From NCBI RefSeq assembly GCF_036860675.1, contig NZ_JAYKGK010000018.1, positions 1 through 26,336 on the forward strand: 26,336 nt of DNA, given 5' to 3'. Of this stretch, positions 16,454 through 25,513 are shown one piece after another; the first letter of the stretch is position 1; each line of letters starts with the position of its first letter. Origin of the DNA: Rosettibacter primus (GTDB taxonomy: Bacteria > Bacteroidota > Ignavibacteria > Ignavibacteriales > Melioribacteraceae). Both the position numbers and the translations under genes were made by a program. The notes beneath the pieces were generated by a model. It ran no database searches. It saw nothing but the letters and a program-made list of their open reading frames with translations, and was not told the origin of the DNA.

Positions 16454-16948
16454 ATGACCGGCACTCAAATCTCATATTACTTTGTTTGTCATAGAAAACT
16501 CTGGTTATTTCTTCATCATATAGATATGGAACAGACTTCCGATATTGTGTCGCTTGGTAAATTTATTTCTGAATCAACATATGAACGAAAAAAACATGAA
16601 ATTCATGTTGAAGATGATGAAGATGTGATTGTTATTGATTTTTATGACAGCAAAAGAAAAATAATTCACGAAGTAAAAAAATCAGATAAAATGGAAGAAG
16701 CTCACATCTGGCAGGTGAAATTTTATATTTATGTTCTTGAAAAAAATGGAATAGAAGGAGTCACCGGCGAAATTGATTATCCAAAATTACGACAAATAAT
16801 TTCTGTCCAATTAACTGATGATGATAGAAAAAAATTGGTGGATATAAGAAATGAAATTAAAAATATAGTTCAACAAAAAACTCCACCTGCGGTAATTAAT
16901 AAACCATTCTGCAAACAGTGTAGCTATTACGAATTGTGTTATGTGTGA
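16454..16948 (+). CDS. cas4: CRISPR adaptation exonuclease Cas4
   Basis: Cas4 is a RecB-like nuclease with an iron-sulphur cluster that trims prespacers and selects PAM-containing ends. Counting from ATG 16454 (164 residues), C12 in YFVCHRKLW and C153, C156 and C162 in CKQCSYYELC form the cluster. The nuclease core has IDFYD (D62), HEVKK (E73, K75) and QVKFY (Q87, Y91). A TTG at 16442 gives four more residues, but MTGTQISYYFVCHRKLW is the usual N-terminus. No Shine-Dalgarno is visible. It is separated from cas3 by the AAA gene and from cas1 by a decayed four-helix-bundle gene. Confidence 0.92.
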   Translation: MTGTQISYYFVCHRKLWLFLHHIDMEQTSDIVSLGKFISESTYERKKHEIHVEDDEDVIVIDFYDSKRKIIHEVKKSDKMEEAHIWQVKFYIYVLEKNGIEGVTGEIDYPKLRQIISVQLTDDDRKKLVDIRNEIKNIVQQKTPPAVINKPFCKQCSYYELCYV

Positions 16949-16968
16949 ATTAATTGTAAAGTCTATAA

Positions 16969-17571
16969 AATTAGAAAGTTTAGAAAGATTGGATAGATTA
17001 AAAACATTTTAAAAGTTTTCTAATATCAAAATAGATAGGTAAAATATACAGGAATAATTTTTTGTAATCAGTCTAATATTATTATAAAATTGAAGGGGAG
17101 TGAATTATGAAAGTCAAAACATTTGAAGAGATTAGAGTATGACAGGATGCGAGGGCTTTTGTTAAAGAAATTTTTTAATCTAAATGCATCTTATAAGTTT
17201 AAGATAAATTATGGATTAAAAGAGCAAATTCAGCCAGCAGCGTTTCGATATTGAAAAATATTTCTGAAGGCTTTAAATAATAAAGAATTCATAAAGTTTT
17301 GTTATACTCAAAAGAGTCTGCTGGTGAAATTAGAGCAATGCTGTATGTTGCATTAGATATAAATTATATGCCAGATGAAGAATTCAAAAAATATTACACA
17401 AATGCTATAAACTTTATAACTCAAATTGCCAATTTCATTACATATTTTGGAAAAACAACTATAAAACACAGAATGGACATAATAAAAAGTTACTTTTTCT
17501 GAGACCAATAAAATTTTTCAATCTTTTATAATTTTTCTTAATTTGTTTTATAATTCATAATCTTTCTAATT
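16969..17571. repeat. 10-bp inverted repeat flanking the broken four-helix-bundle gene
   Basis: AATTAGAAAG at 16969-16978 is the exact reverse complement of CTTTCTAATT at 17562-17571. On the left a near copy follows directly (TTTAGAAAG, 16979-16987). The two arms bracket the pseudogene and the second ends just before cas1. Confidence 0.5.
17107..17502 (+). pseudogene. Decayed four-helix-bundle protein gene (S23/IVP family)
   Basis: From ATG 17107 the frame reads MKVKTFEEIRV then TGA (17140-17142) where family members have Trp before Gln-Asp. A second stop follows at 17176. Further on, SILKNISEGF and NNKEFIKF appear in shifted frames, and the C-terminal part LLYSKESAGEIRAMLYVALD runs open to 17502. 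Together these are the pieces of a four-helix-bundle protein of the 23S rRNA-intervening-sequence (S23/IVP, TIGR02436) family, broken by at least two stops and two frameshifts. It lies between cas4 and cas1 and is framed by a 10-bp inverted repeat. A second, intact member of the family lies between cas1 and cas2. Confidence 0.8.
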
Positions 17572-17579
17572 AAAAAAAA

Positions 17580-18671
17580 ATGAAACGCAATTACTATATC
17601 TTTAGCAGCGGCAAACTAATTCGAAAAGATAATACTCTTTACTTTGAACCGGGAGAAAACAAAGAACCCGAAGAAGCAGAAGCTGCAGAAGAAGAAATTC
17701 AAGTTGATGATGTTACAATAAGCGAAAATGAATCGGAAGAATTAGAGCCTAAAAAACTTCCACGCAAACCTATACCAGTTGAAGATATTGATTCAATTTA
17801 TTGTTTTAGTGAATTACGGTTCAATACAAAGTTTTTGAACTTTCTTGCACAGAAAGAGATATTACTACATTTATTTAATTATTACGGATATTACAGTGGT
17901 TCATTTTATCCTAGAGAACCATATTTATCAGGGAAATTATTAGTTGAGCAGGTTCAAACATATCTTGATAATATTAAAAGAACAGATTTAGCAAAAAAAT
18001 TTGTAGAAGGAGCTGCAGAGAACATTAGAAAAAATTTGCAGTATTATAATACACGGGACAAAGATTTATCTTTTTTCATTAATAAAACAGAAGACTTAAT
18101 TACAAAAATAGATTCTGCGGCTGATGTTGGAGAATTGATGGGTATAGAAGGTAATATTCGCTCTAATTATTATTTCTCATGGAATCTGATAATAGACCAG
18201 GAAATTAATTTTGATAAGAGGGAAAAACATCCACCCTCAAATCCAATTAATGCATTGATTTCATTTGGCAATTCTTTGGTTTACACTACAGTCTTAAGTG
18301 AAATATATAAAACACAACTTAATCCATTAATAAGTTTTTTACACGAACCTGGCGAAAGAAGATTTTCTTTAGCACTTGATATAGCAGAGATATTTAAACC
18401 ACTTTTGTCTGATAGAATAATATTTTCGCTTCTAAATAAAAAGCAACTACAAGAAAAACATTTTAGTAAGGAACTAAATAAATGTTATTTAACTGAGGAA
18501 GGAAGAAAGATATACTTAAAAGAATTTGATGAAAAATTAAAAACAACAATTAAACACAGACAATTAAAAAAATCTGTAAGTTATCGTCATCTAATAAGAT
18601 TAGAATGTTATAAAATCATCAAACATTTATTGGGAGAAAAAGAATATAAGCCTTTCAAAATATGGTGGTGA
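17580..18671 (+). CDS. cas1: CRISPR integrase Cas1 with acidic insert
   Basis: Cas1 with Cas2 integrates new spacers at the leader end. The type I-B form is clear: NYYIFSSGKLIRKDNTLYF at the N-terminus, then FLNFLAQKEILLHLFNYYGY. The catalytic residues are E190 (MGIEGNIR), H255 (FLHEPGERR) and D267 (SLALDIAEIFKP). Residues about 24-63 are an extra segment very rich in Glu and Asp (EPEEAEAAEEEI and on), placed in a loop where relatives have a few residues. This gives 363 residues, slightly long. No ribosome site is visible, only a poly-A run before the ATG. It is isolated from cas4 and cas2 by four-helix-bundle genes. Confidence 0.94.
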   Translation: MKRNYYIFSSGKLIRKDNTLYFEPGENKEPEEAEAAEEEIQVDDVTISENESEELEPKKLPRKPIPVEDIDSIYCFSELRFNTKFLNFLAQKEILLHLFNYYGYYSGSFYPREPYLSGKLLVEQVQTYLDNIKRTDLAKKFVEGAAENIRKNLQYYNTRDKDLSFFINKTEDLITKIDSAADVGELMGIEGNIRSNYYFSWNLIIDQEINFDKREKHPPSNPINALISFGNSLVYTTVLSEIYKTQLNPLISFLHEPGERRFSLALDIAEIFKPLLSDRIIFSLLNKKQLQEKHFSKELNKCYLTEEGRKIYLKEFDEKLKTTIKHRQLKKSVSYRHLIRLECYKIIKHLLGEKEYKPFKIWW

Positions 18672-18680
18672 TTTATTCAA

Positions 18681-18771
18681 TTAGGAATTAGGAATTAGGA
18701 ATTAGAAATTAGGAATTAGAAATTAGGAATTTGGGATTAGGAATTTGGGATTAGGAATTTGGAATTGGGAT
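18681..18771 (+). repeat. Heptad tandem repeat (TTAGGAA-type), left flank of four-helix-bundle gene
   Basis: Thirteen consecutive 7-bp units, mostly TTAGGAA with variants TTAGAAA, TTTGGGA, TTTGGAA and TTGGGAT. They start 9 bp after the cas1 stop and end shortly before the next gene. The inverted counterpart (TTCCTAA) stands on the other side of that gene. Confidence 0.9.
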
Positions 18772-18805
18772 ATGGGAGAGGAATTAATAATTAGGGAGAC
18801 AAAAA

Positions 18806-19168
18806 ATGAAGGAAGATAATATAATAAAGCAAAAAAGTTATAATTTTGCTTTGAAGATTATTGATTTATTTCAATCATTAAAAAATGAAAGAGAATATGT
18901 AATATCAAAACAATTATTACGAAGTGGGACATCGATTGGGGCTAATATTGAAGAAGCTATAGGTGGTCAATCAAGAAAAGATTTTTTTATGAAAATTAAC
19001 ATTGCATACAAAGAAGCTAGGGAAACAAATTACTGGTTAAAGTTATTGAAAGACAGCAATTTAATAGAGCTCAGAACTGCTGAATCATTAATTAATGAAT
19101 GCGATGAAATATTAAAAATACTTGGAACAATAATAAAAACTATGAAACAATCATCGAATGGATATTAA
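18806..19168 (+). CDS. Four-helix-bundle protein (S23/IVP family), intact
   Basis: The 120-residue helical protein matches the 23S rRNA-intervening-sequence/S23 family (TIGR02436), which also contains the bAvd proteins of diversity-generating retroelements. Seen are KSYNFALKIIDLFQSL, the family block LLRSGTSIGANIEEAIGGQS followed by RKDFFMKINIAYKEARET, and NYWLKLL. Members form pentameric, basic, nucleic-acid-binding bundles; outside retroelements their role is unknown. GGGAG at 18794-18798 supports ATG 18806. It separates cas1 from cas2 and is framed by heptad repeats in opposite orientation, like a transferable cassette. No reverse transcriptase or template repeat is present nearby. Confidence 0.85.
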   Translation: MKEDNIIKQKSYNFALKIIDLFQSLKNEREYVISKQLLRSGTSIGANIEEAIGGQSRKDFFMKINIAYKEARETNYWLKLLKDSNLIELRTAESLINECDEILKILGTIIKTMKQSSNGY

Positions 19169-19181
19169 ATCTAATTTTTAA

Positions 19182-19202
19182 TTCCTAATTCCTAATTCCT
19201 AA
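19182..19202 (-). repeat. Heptad tandem repeat (TTCCTAA), right flank of four-helix-bundle gene
   Basis: Three perfect 7-bp units TTCCTAA, the reverse complement of the TTAGGAA units left of the gene. It ends 7 bp before the cas2 start codon, so it occupies the place where cas2 would have its ribosome site. Confidence 0.85.
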
Positions 19203-19209
19203 TTAAAAG

Positions 19210-19473
19210 ATGTATGTAATATTAGTATATGATGCAGCTCCCAAGCGCGGAACAAAATTATTAAAGTTCTTGCGTCAACATTTAAATTGGGTACAAAATT
19301 CTGTATTTGAAGGGGAGGTAACAGAAAGTGAATTAGAAAAAATAAAGAAGGGTGTTAAAGATATAATAAATGAAAAGGTAGATAGTGTAATTTATTATAT
19401 ATTTGAAACGCAGAATTATTATGAAAGAGGGATATTGGGAGTAGAGAAAAATGATTTGGACAGTTTTATATAA
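19210..19473 (+). CDS. cas2: CRISPR adaptation protein Cas2
   Basis: Cas2 is the central dimer of the Cas1-Cas2 integration complex. The 87-residue product has the ferredoxin-like start MYVILVYDAAPKRGTKLLKF with the conserved D8, the SVFEGEVTESELEKIKKGV segment and SVIYYIFE near the C-terminus. All are typical of type I-B Cas2. ATG 19210 is preceded by the TTCCTAA repeat and no clear ribosome site. The CRISPR leader starts right after the stop, so the array is in its usual place next to cas2. Confidence 0.95.
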   Translation: MYVILVYDAAPKRGTKLLKFLRQHLNWVQNSVFEGEVTESELEKIKKGVKDIINEKVDSVIYYIFETQNYYERGILGVEKNDLDSFI

Positions 19474-19573
19474 AAAGTCGTCGATGCTACAGCAAAAAGG
19501 CATAATTACATATCGACGATATACGATGAGAGAAAATATTGAAAAATGACATAAAATAAGCTAATTTGGGGCT
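19474..19573 (+). promoter_or_regulatory. CRISPR leader with inverted repeat and promoter candidate
   Basis: These 100 bp between cas2 and the first repeat should be the leader. TCGTCGAT (19478-19485) and ATCGACGA (19512-19519) are a perfect 8-bp inverted repeat with 26 bp between the arms. TTGAAA (19539-19544) and TAATTT (19562-19567) are 17 bp apart and would start transcription at about the first repeat. Leader identity follows from its position next to cas2 and from the repeat polarity (ATTGAAAC at the downstream end of each repeat); promoter strength is a guess. Confidence 0.7.
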
Positions 19574-22500
19574 GTGTTAATCGAACTATAGTAGAATTGA
19601 AACTCTGACCAATAAATTTCACCGCTTTGATTTTCATTCTGTGTTAATCGAACTATAGTAGAATTGAAACTATTTTATTTCTGTTGTTATTGGCTTTTCT
19701 GGAATTGTGTTAATCGAACTATAGTAGAATTGAAACATTTCTTAATAATAAAAAAGGAGTAAATTATAATGGCGTGTTAATCGAACTATAGTAGAATTGA
19801 AACTTCTGTTTATATCGAATCTCAGAATTATTAAAGATAGTGTTAATCGAACTATAGTAGAATTGAAACATTGGAATGATGTATATGAAGTAATAAATAC
19901 TTCTTTGTGTTAATCGAACTATAGTAGAATTGAAACAATAAATTATTTTTTCAATATTTGATAAATCTTTAATGTGTTAATCGAACTATAGTAGAATTGA
20001 AACACATAGCTATCGCATTCACAACCAACATTTAACGCGTGTTAATCGAACTATAGTAGAATTGAAACACTTTTTCATCTGGAATAATTCGTGAAGTGGA
20101 ATAGTGTTAATCGAACTATAGTAGAATTGAAACTGAATTATATAATATTCAATTAACTAAAGAAATAATGTGTTAATCGAACTATAGTAGAATTGAAACT
20201 TGCGGTCAGTTTTGTTCAAAGGGATTTCTTTTATCAAGTGTTAATCGAACTATAGTAGAATTGAAACAATAAACTCAAAAAAGTAAGAAACAGAATCGAA
20301 GAAGTGTTAATCGAACTATAGTAGAATTGAAACGCCGGCGATGTTGATAAATATTGGATTGCAGTTGCGTGTTAATCGAACTATAGTAGAATTGAAACTG
20401 TCTCGGCTGGTATTACGAGGATTTGAGAGAAGGAGTGTTAATCGAACTATAGTAGAATTGAAACGCCGGTAATATTGATAAAAATTGGCGTGCAATTGCA
20501 AGTGTTAATCGAACTATAGTAGAATTGAAACATTGCAATTCCATTTGACATTTATCCCTCTTCTTTGTGTTAATCGAACTATAGTAGAATTGAAACATGG
20601 GACTACAACTAAAACTGCTGTGTTTGAATTTGGTGTTAATCGAACTATAGTAGAATTGAAACTTACCTAACGGCGAGAGTGTATTTGCAGGCAAACCAGG
20701 TGTTAATCGAACTATAGTAGAATTGAAACACGGACGGGATAATCAGAGAATCGAGAGATACAGGTGTTAATCGAACTATAGTAGAATTGAAACTCAATTG
20801 TTACTATCATTGTAACCCTTTATTTATAACGTGTTAATCGAACTATAGTAGAATTGAAACTGTTTTGTGAGCTTCTGGATTTTCTGTCCTCAGTTTGTGT
20901 TAATCGAACTATAGTAGAATTGAAACGATTATCAGCCGAGCAAAGAAGAAAGAGAGTTATTGCGTGTTAATCGAACTATAGTAGAATTGAAACATTAAAC
21001 CACCAAGCAAGTCATTAAATCTTGTTAAGTGTTAATCGAACTATAGTAGAATTGAAACTCTTCATCTACATCTGCTGCTGTTAGTTGTTCTTTTGGTGTT
21101 AATCGAACTATAGTAGAATTGAAACGCTTGGCAATAAGATTGGTGATGCTACAATTAGATTAGTGTTAATCGAACTATAGTAGAATTGAAACATATATTA
21201 AAGAAAATTTATCTTTACGAAGAAACAAGTGTTAATCGAACTATAGTAGAATTGAAACATCTTAAGTGCTATTACTTACAGAAGATATTTAGAAAAGTGT
21301 TAATCGAACTATAGTAGAATTGAAACAACGAGGACCGGAGATGGTATATCCATTAAGCAAGGGGTGTTAATCGAACTATAGTAGAATTGAAACCAAATGA
21401 ATTAAAATCTCCAGCACTTCTCTTTAGCGTGTTAATCGAACTATAGTAGAATTGAAACGCAACAACAGATGCAATCGCAAATGCAACAAGGACAAGTGTT
21501 AATCGAACTATAGTAGAATTGAAACTTCATCATAATCAAATTTTTTCCAGTCACGTCTTGGTGTTAATCGAACTATAGTAGAATTGAAACATATTCGAAA
21601 ACGGGAAAGTCATTTTCCCGTATTTCGGTGTTAATCGAACTATAGTAGAATTGAAACGTTTTTGTTCACAAGAATTATATTTTTTATTTGAACTGTGTTA
21701 ATCGAACTATAGTAGAATTGAAACTTTATATGCAAGCCATTTGCTGTTAAGTTAGGTAAGTGTTAATCGAACTATAGTAGAATTGAAACACCAGCTTTCT
21801 GGTTTTCGCTCCATTTTTCAGGGGGTGTTAATCGAACTATAGTAGAATTGAAACCGCGGTGGATTTGATGAAAAAAACAGACCGATAATTGTGTTAATCG
21901 AACTATAGTAGAATTGAAACACCGCAAGTTCTACGCAAAATGGTATATTAAGTTCAAGTGTTAATCGAACTATAGTAGAATTGAAACATAATTTTGTATG
22001 AGCCTTTCATCTTTGGCGATTTGAGTGTTAATCGAACTATAGTAGAATTGAAACGCGGATGACCCAAAGTTTGAGTTACTACTACCTGTAGGTGTTAATC
22101 GAACTATAGTAGAATTGAAACGGCTTCTCTATTAAAACAGAAAAGATTTTATATGAGTGTTAATCGAACTATAGTAGAATTGAAACGTATTTTCAAGTAT
22201 AACTTGAATATCTACATTGCCTTGTGTTAATCGAACTATAGTAGAATTGAAACTGTAATAATGTTGTCGAATTGCTTTCGGTAATTGTGCGTGTTAATCG
22301 AACTATAGTAGAATTGAAACGAACAACATTTCATACGTGTAAGCATTTCTGCCATGTGTTAATCGAACTATAGTAGAATTGAAACAAAGAGTAATTTTTG
22401 CATTCTGCAATTCGTTCTTTGGTGTTAATCGAACTATAGTAGAATTGAAACGAATTAGCAGATTTAAGAGAATCAGGGAGTATCGAGTGTTAATCGAACT

Positions 22501-25338
22501 ATAGTAGAATTGAAACTTTTCAAGATGATTGGGTTTTAACCCGGGAAGAAAGTGTTAATCGAACTATAGTAGAATTGAAACTTGGTAAGTATAAAAATTT
22601 ATGCGGAGATTATAAGGTGTTAATCGAACTATAGTAGAATTGAAACCTTTTCAAAGTAACAAGATGGGAAATAATTCATGGGTGTTAATCGAACTATAGT
22701 AGAATTGAAACGATTTAAATTAACTTTAACTCTTTGCCAGCGGACTTAGTGTTAATCGAACTATAGTAGAATTGAAACTCATTTTCCCTTATGCAATCAA
22801 ATATTTTTCGATTGTGTGTTAATCGAACTATAGTAGAATTGAAACCTTTGCAATGACTGTCCCTCTGTTCCCTGAATTATTGTGTTAATCGAACTATAGT
22901 AGAATTGAAACATATCAAAAAAAGGAACTTATATAGATGATAACGGAAGTGTTAATCGAACTATAGTAGAATTGAAACCAGTTCATTGGGATAATATTAC
23001 TAATAAGCCATCAACGTGTTAATCGAACTATAGTAGAATTGAAACCGAAAAAAGACTGCGGTTTCATGATAAAATTATCTGGGGTGTTAATCGAACTATA
23101 GTAGAATTGAAACTGCGTATTTAATTAAATATAGATTAAACATAAATATAGGTGTTAATCGAACTATAGTAGAATTGAAACTGCGTATTTAATTAAATAT
23201 AGATTAAACATAAATAGTGTTAATCGAACTATAGTAGAATTGAAACGTTGAATATGAGATTTCAGCAAATTCACTGATTGAATGTGTTAATCGAACTATA
23301 GTAGAATTGAAACTTTTACTACTCCTTATTATTTAATAATAAATTTTTAGTGTTAATCGAACTATAGTAGAATTGAAACATTGAAATGTTCTTAGATTAT
23401 AGATTTTTAATTGCATGTGTTAATCGAACTATAGTAGAATTGAAACAAAACTTGGTGGGACGGCAAATTAAAGGTATTAGAGTGTTAATCGAACTATAGT
23501 AGAATTGAAACTGAAGTATTAATAAACATTATTAACAATAAATATTGTGTTAATCGAACTATAGTAGAATTGAAACTAATAAATCCAAAACCCATTTTTA
23601 TCAACCTCTAATGTGTTAATCGAACTATAGTAGAATTGAAACTTTTAATTATTTTGCTATCAAGTTTTTTCATAATTGTGTTAATCGAACTATAGTAGAA
23701 TTGAAACTATAAAAAGAAGTGAACCTCAAAGGCTCACTTCTTGGTGTTAATCGAACTATAGTAGAATTGAAACTATAATTTTAATTTTGATAATGGTTAT
23801 TTTGTAGAAGTGTTAATCGAACTATAGTAGAATTGAAACTTGTATTTTTCGTTCATTTCTCGCACAGTAGCAGCGTGTTAATCGAACTATAGTAGAATTG
23901 AAACTTTATCGATGATATTAGTTTGGATAAAAAATAATATAGTGTTAATCGAACTATAGTAGAATTGAAACGTGATGAAGAAGGCTCAAAAGGTTATGTA
24001 ACCTTACGTGTTAATCGAACTATAGTAGAATTGAAACATTAATTACACAAAAGATTACGCGGGACATAATGACAGTGTTAATCGAACTATAGTAGAATTG
24101 AAACAAAAAAGATGGAACTATGCTCTTAAGTGGCAATATGGGTGTTAATCGAACTATAGTAGAATTGAAACGATGAAGCGGAATATTTGGATTCTAAATC
24201 TTTTGGGTGTTAATCGAACTATAGTAGAATTGAAACTTGATGAGGCTTTAGCTTATATAAAAGAAAAAAAAAGGTGTTAATCGAACTATAGTAGAATTGA
24301 AACCCGTCTTTTCTGGTTTCTAAAATATAAGGTGGGTCTAGTGTTAATCGAACAATAGTAGAATTGAAACGCAAAAAAACACAAAGAAAAGAAAAGAAAA
24401 GAAAAGTGTTAATCGAACTATAGTAGAATTGAAACTTTTCTATTATAATTTTTTTTATATTATTTTTCATACGTGTTAATCGAACTATAGTAGAATTGAA
24501 ACGGAGTTTTGCTTTGTGGATTTTCTTTAATCCATTTCCGTGTTAATCGAACTATAGTAGAATTGAAACTGATATAGCATTTTCTATTCAATAACTCAGA
24601 TGCTGTGTTAATCGAACTATAGTAGAATTGAAACACTAAAGCCACCAAGCGAAGTAAAACTAAGTGAATGGTGTTAATCGAACTATAGTAGAATTGAAAC
24701 TTAATGATAAACCTGTAATGTGTGTAGTAGGTTTTGTGTTAATCGAACTATAGTAGAATTGAAACTTTCCATTGTTCCAGTGTCAAATCGTCTTTTTCAA
24801 GGTGTTAATCGAACTATAGTAGAATTGAAACCGCATGAAGGACATGGCAAATATGATATTGTCAAATGTGTTAATCGAACTATAGTAGAATTGAAACCGA
24901 ATTAGTAAAATTGCTTGCGTTCATTTTGAGAGCAGTGTTAATCGAACTATAGTAGAATTGAAACGATTTTATCTTACAACATTATCTCAAACAGTTGAAG
25001 GTGTTAATCGAACTATAGTAGAATTGAAACTAATTTTACTATATCATTCCAACTTACTACTTGTTCTCGTGTTAATCGAACTATAGTAGAATTGAAACGT
25101 AGTACCAGCACTAAAATCAGCAAGTCTTAAAAAGTGTTAATCGAACTATAGTAGAATTGAAACAGGCAAAGTTGCGTGTTGCAATTTCTTTTGTTAAACC
25201 TGTGTTAATCGAACTATAGTAGAATTGAAACTCTTGAAATTTATAGGAAGGTTAGAATATACCCTTTAGTGTTAATCGAACTATAGTAGAATTGAAACGT
25301 ATTGGCAATGCTAGTGCAGGTTTAGTTATTACATCGTG

Positions 25339-25513
25339 TTAATCGAACTATAGTAGAATTGCCCGCCAAATTTGTTCGTAATATACTGGATAAGGCGGGT
25401 CTTCGTTCACCCGCTAAAAGCGGGTTCACTTCGAAAACAAAAGGTGCGACGACTCGCCGATAGGCGAGGAAGTCGTCCGCCACTGGCGGATTAATCGAAC
25501 TATAGTAGAATTG
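25339..25513. repeat. 23-bp direct repeat flanking the inserted element
   Basis: The 23 bp 25339-25361 and 25491-25513 are identical. Both are the inner part of the CRISPR repeat (from TTAATCG to GAATTG). The left side keeps the repeat's first 3 bp (GTG) but lacks its last four (AAAC); the right side lacks GTG but keeps AAAC. This is what a staggered insertion with a 23-bp target duplication would leave. Confidence 0.75.
25362..25490 (+). mobile_element. 129-bp hairpin-rich element inserted in a CRISPR repeat
   Basis: The insert is about 54% GC by my count in a window near one third GC. Four stems cover most of it: CCCGCC/GGCGGG (25362-25367/25394-25399); ACCCGC/GCGGGT (25409-25414/25420-25425); GACGAC/GTCGTC (25448-25453/25472-25477) enclosing TCGCC/GGCGA; and TCCGCC/GGCGGA (25476-25481/25485-25490). 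The ends CCCGCC and GGCGGA are imperfect terminal inverted repeats (5 of 6). There is no plausible gene, so any movement would need enzymes from elsewhere, as for MITE- or REP-like elements. The neighbouring spacers are of normal length. Confidence 0.7.

Noticed and set aside
18806..19168. Annotation as a true ribosomal protein S23
   Set aside because: The name comes from intervening-sequence genes inside 23S rRNA; here the gene is between cas1 and cas2 and no rRNA is nearby, so only the four-helix-bundle family is supported.
18681..19202. Diversity-generating retroelement, because of the bAvd-like protein
   Set aside because: No reverse transcriptase, template/variable repeat pair or target gene is present in the window.
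25362..25490. An unusually long spacer rather than an insertion
   Set aside because: Both flanking repeat copies are incomplete (AAAC missing on the left, GTG on the right), and a second copy begins at the same repeat base, which a spacer would not do. Off-register integration by Cas1-Cas2 is kept as a hypothesis.
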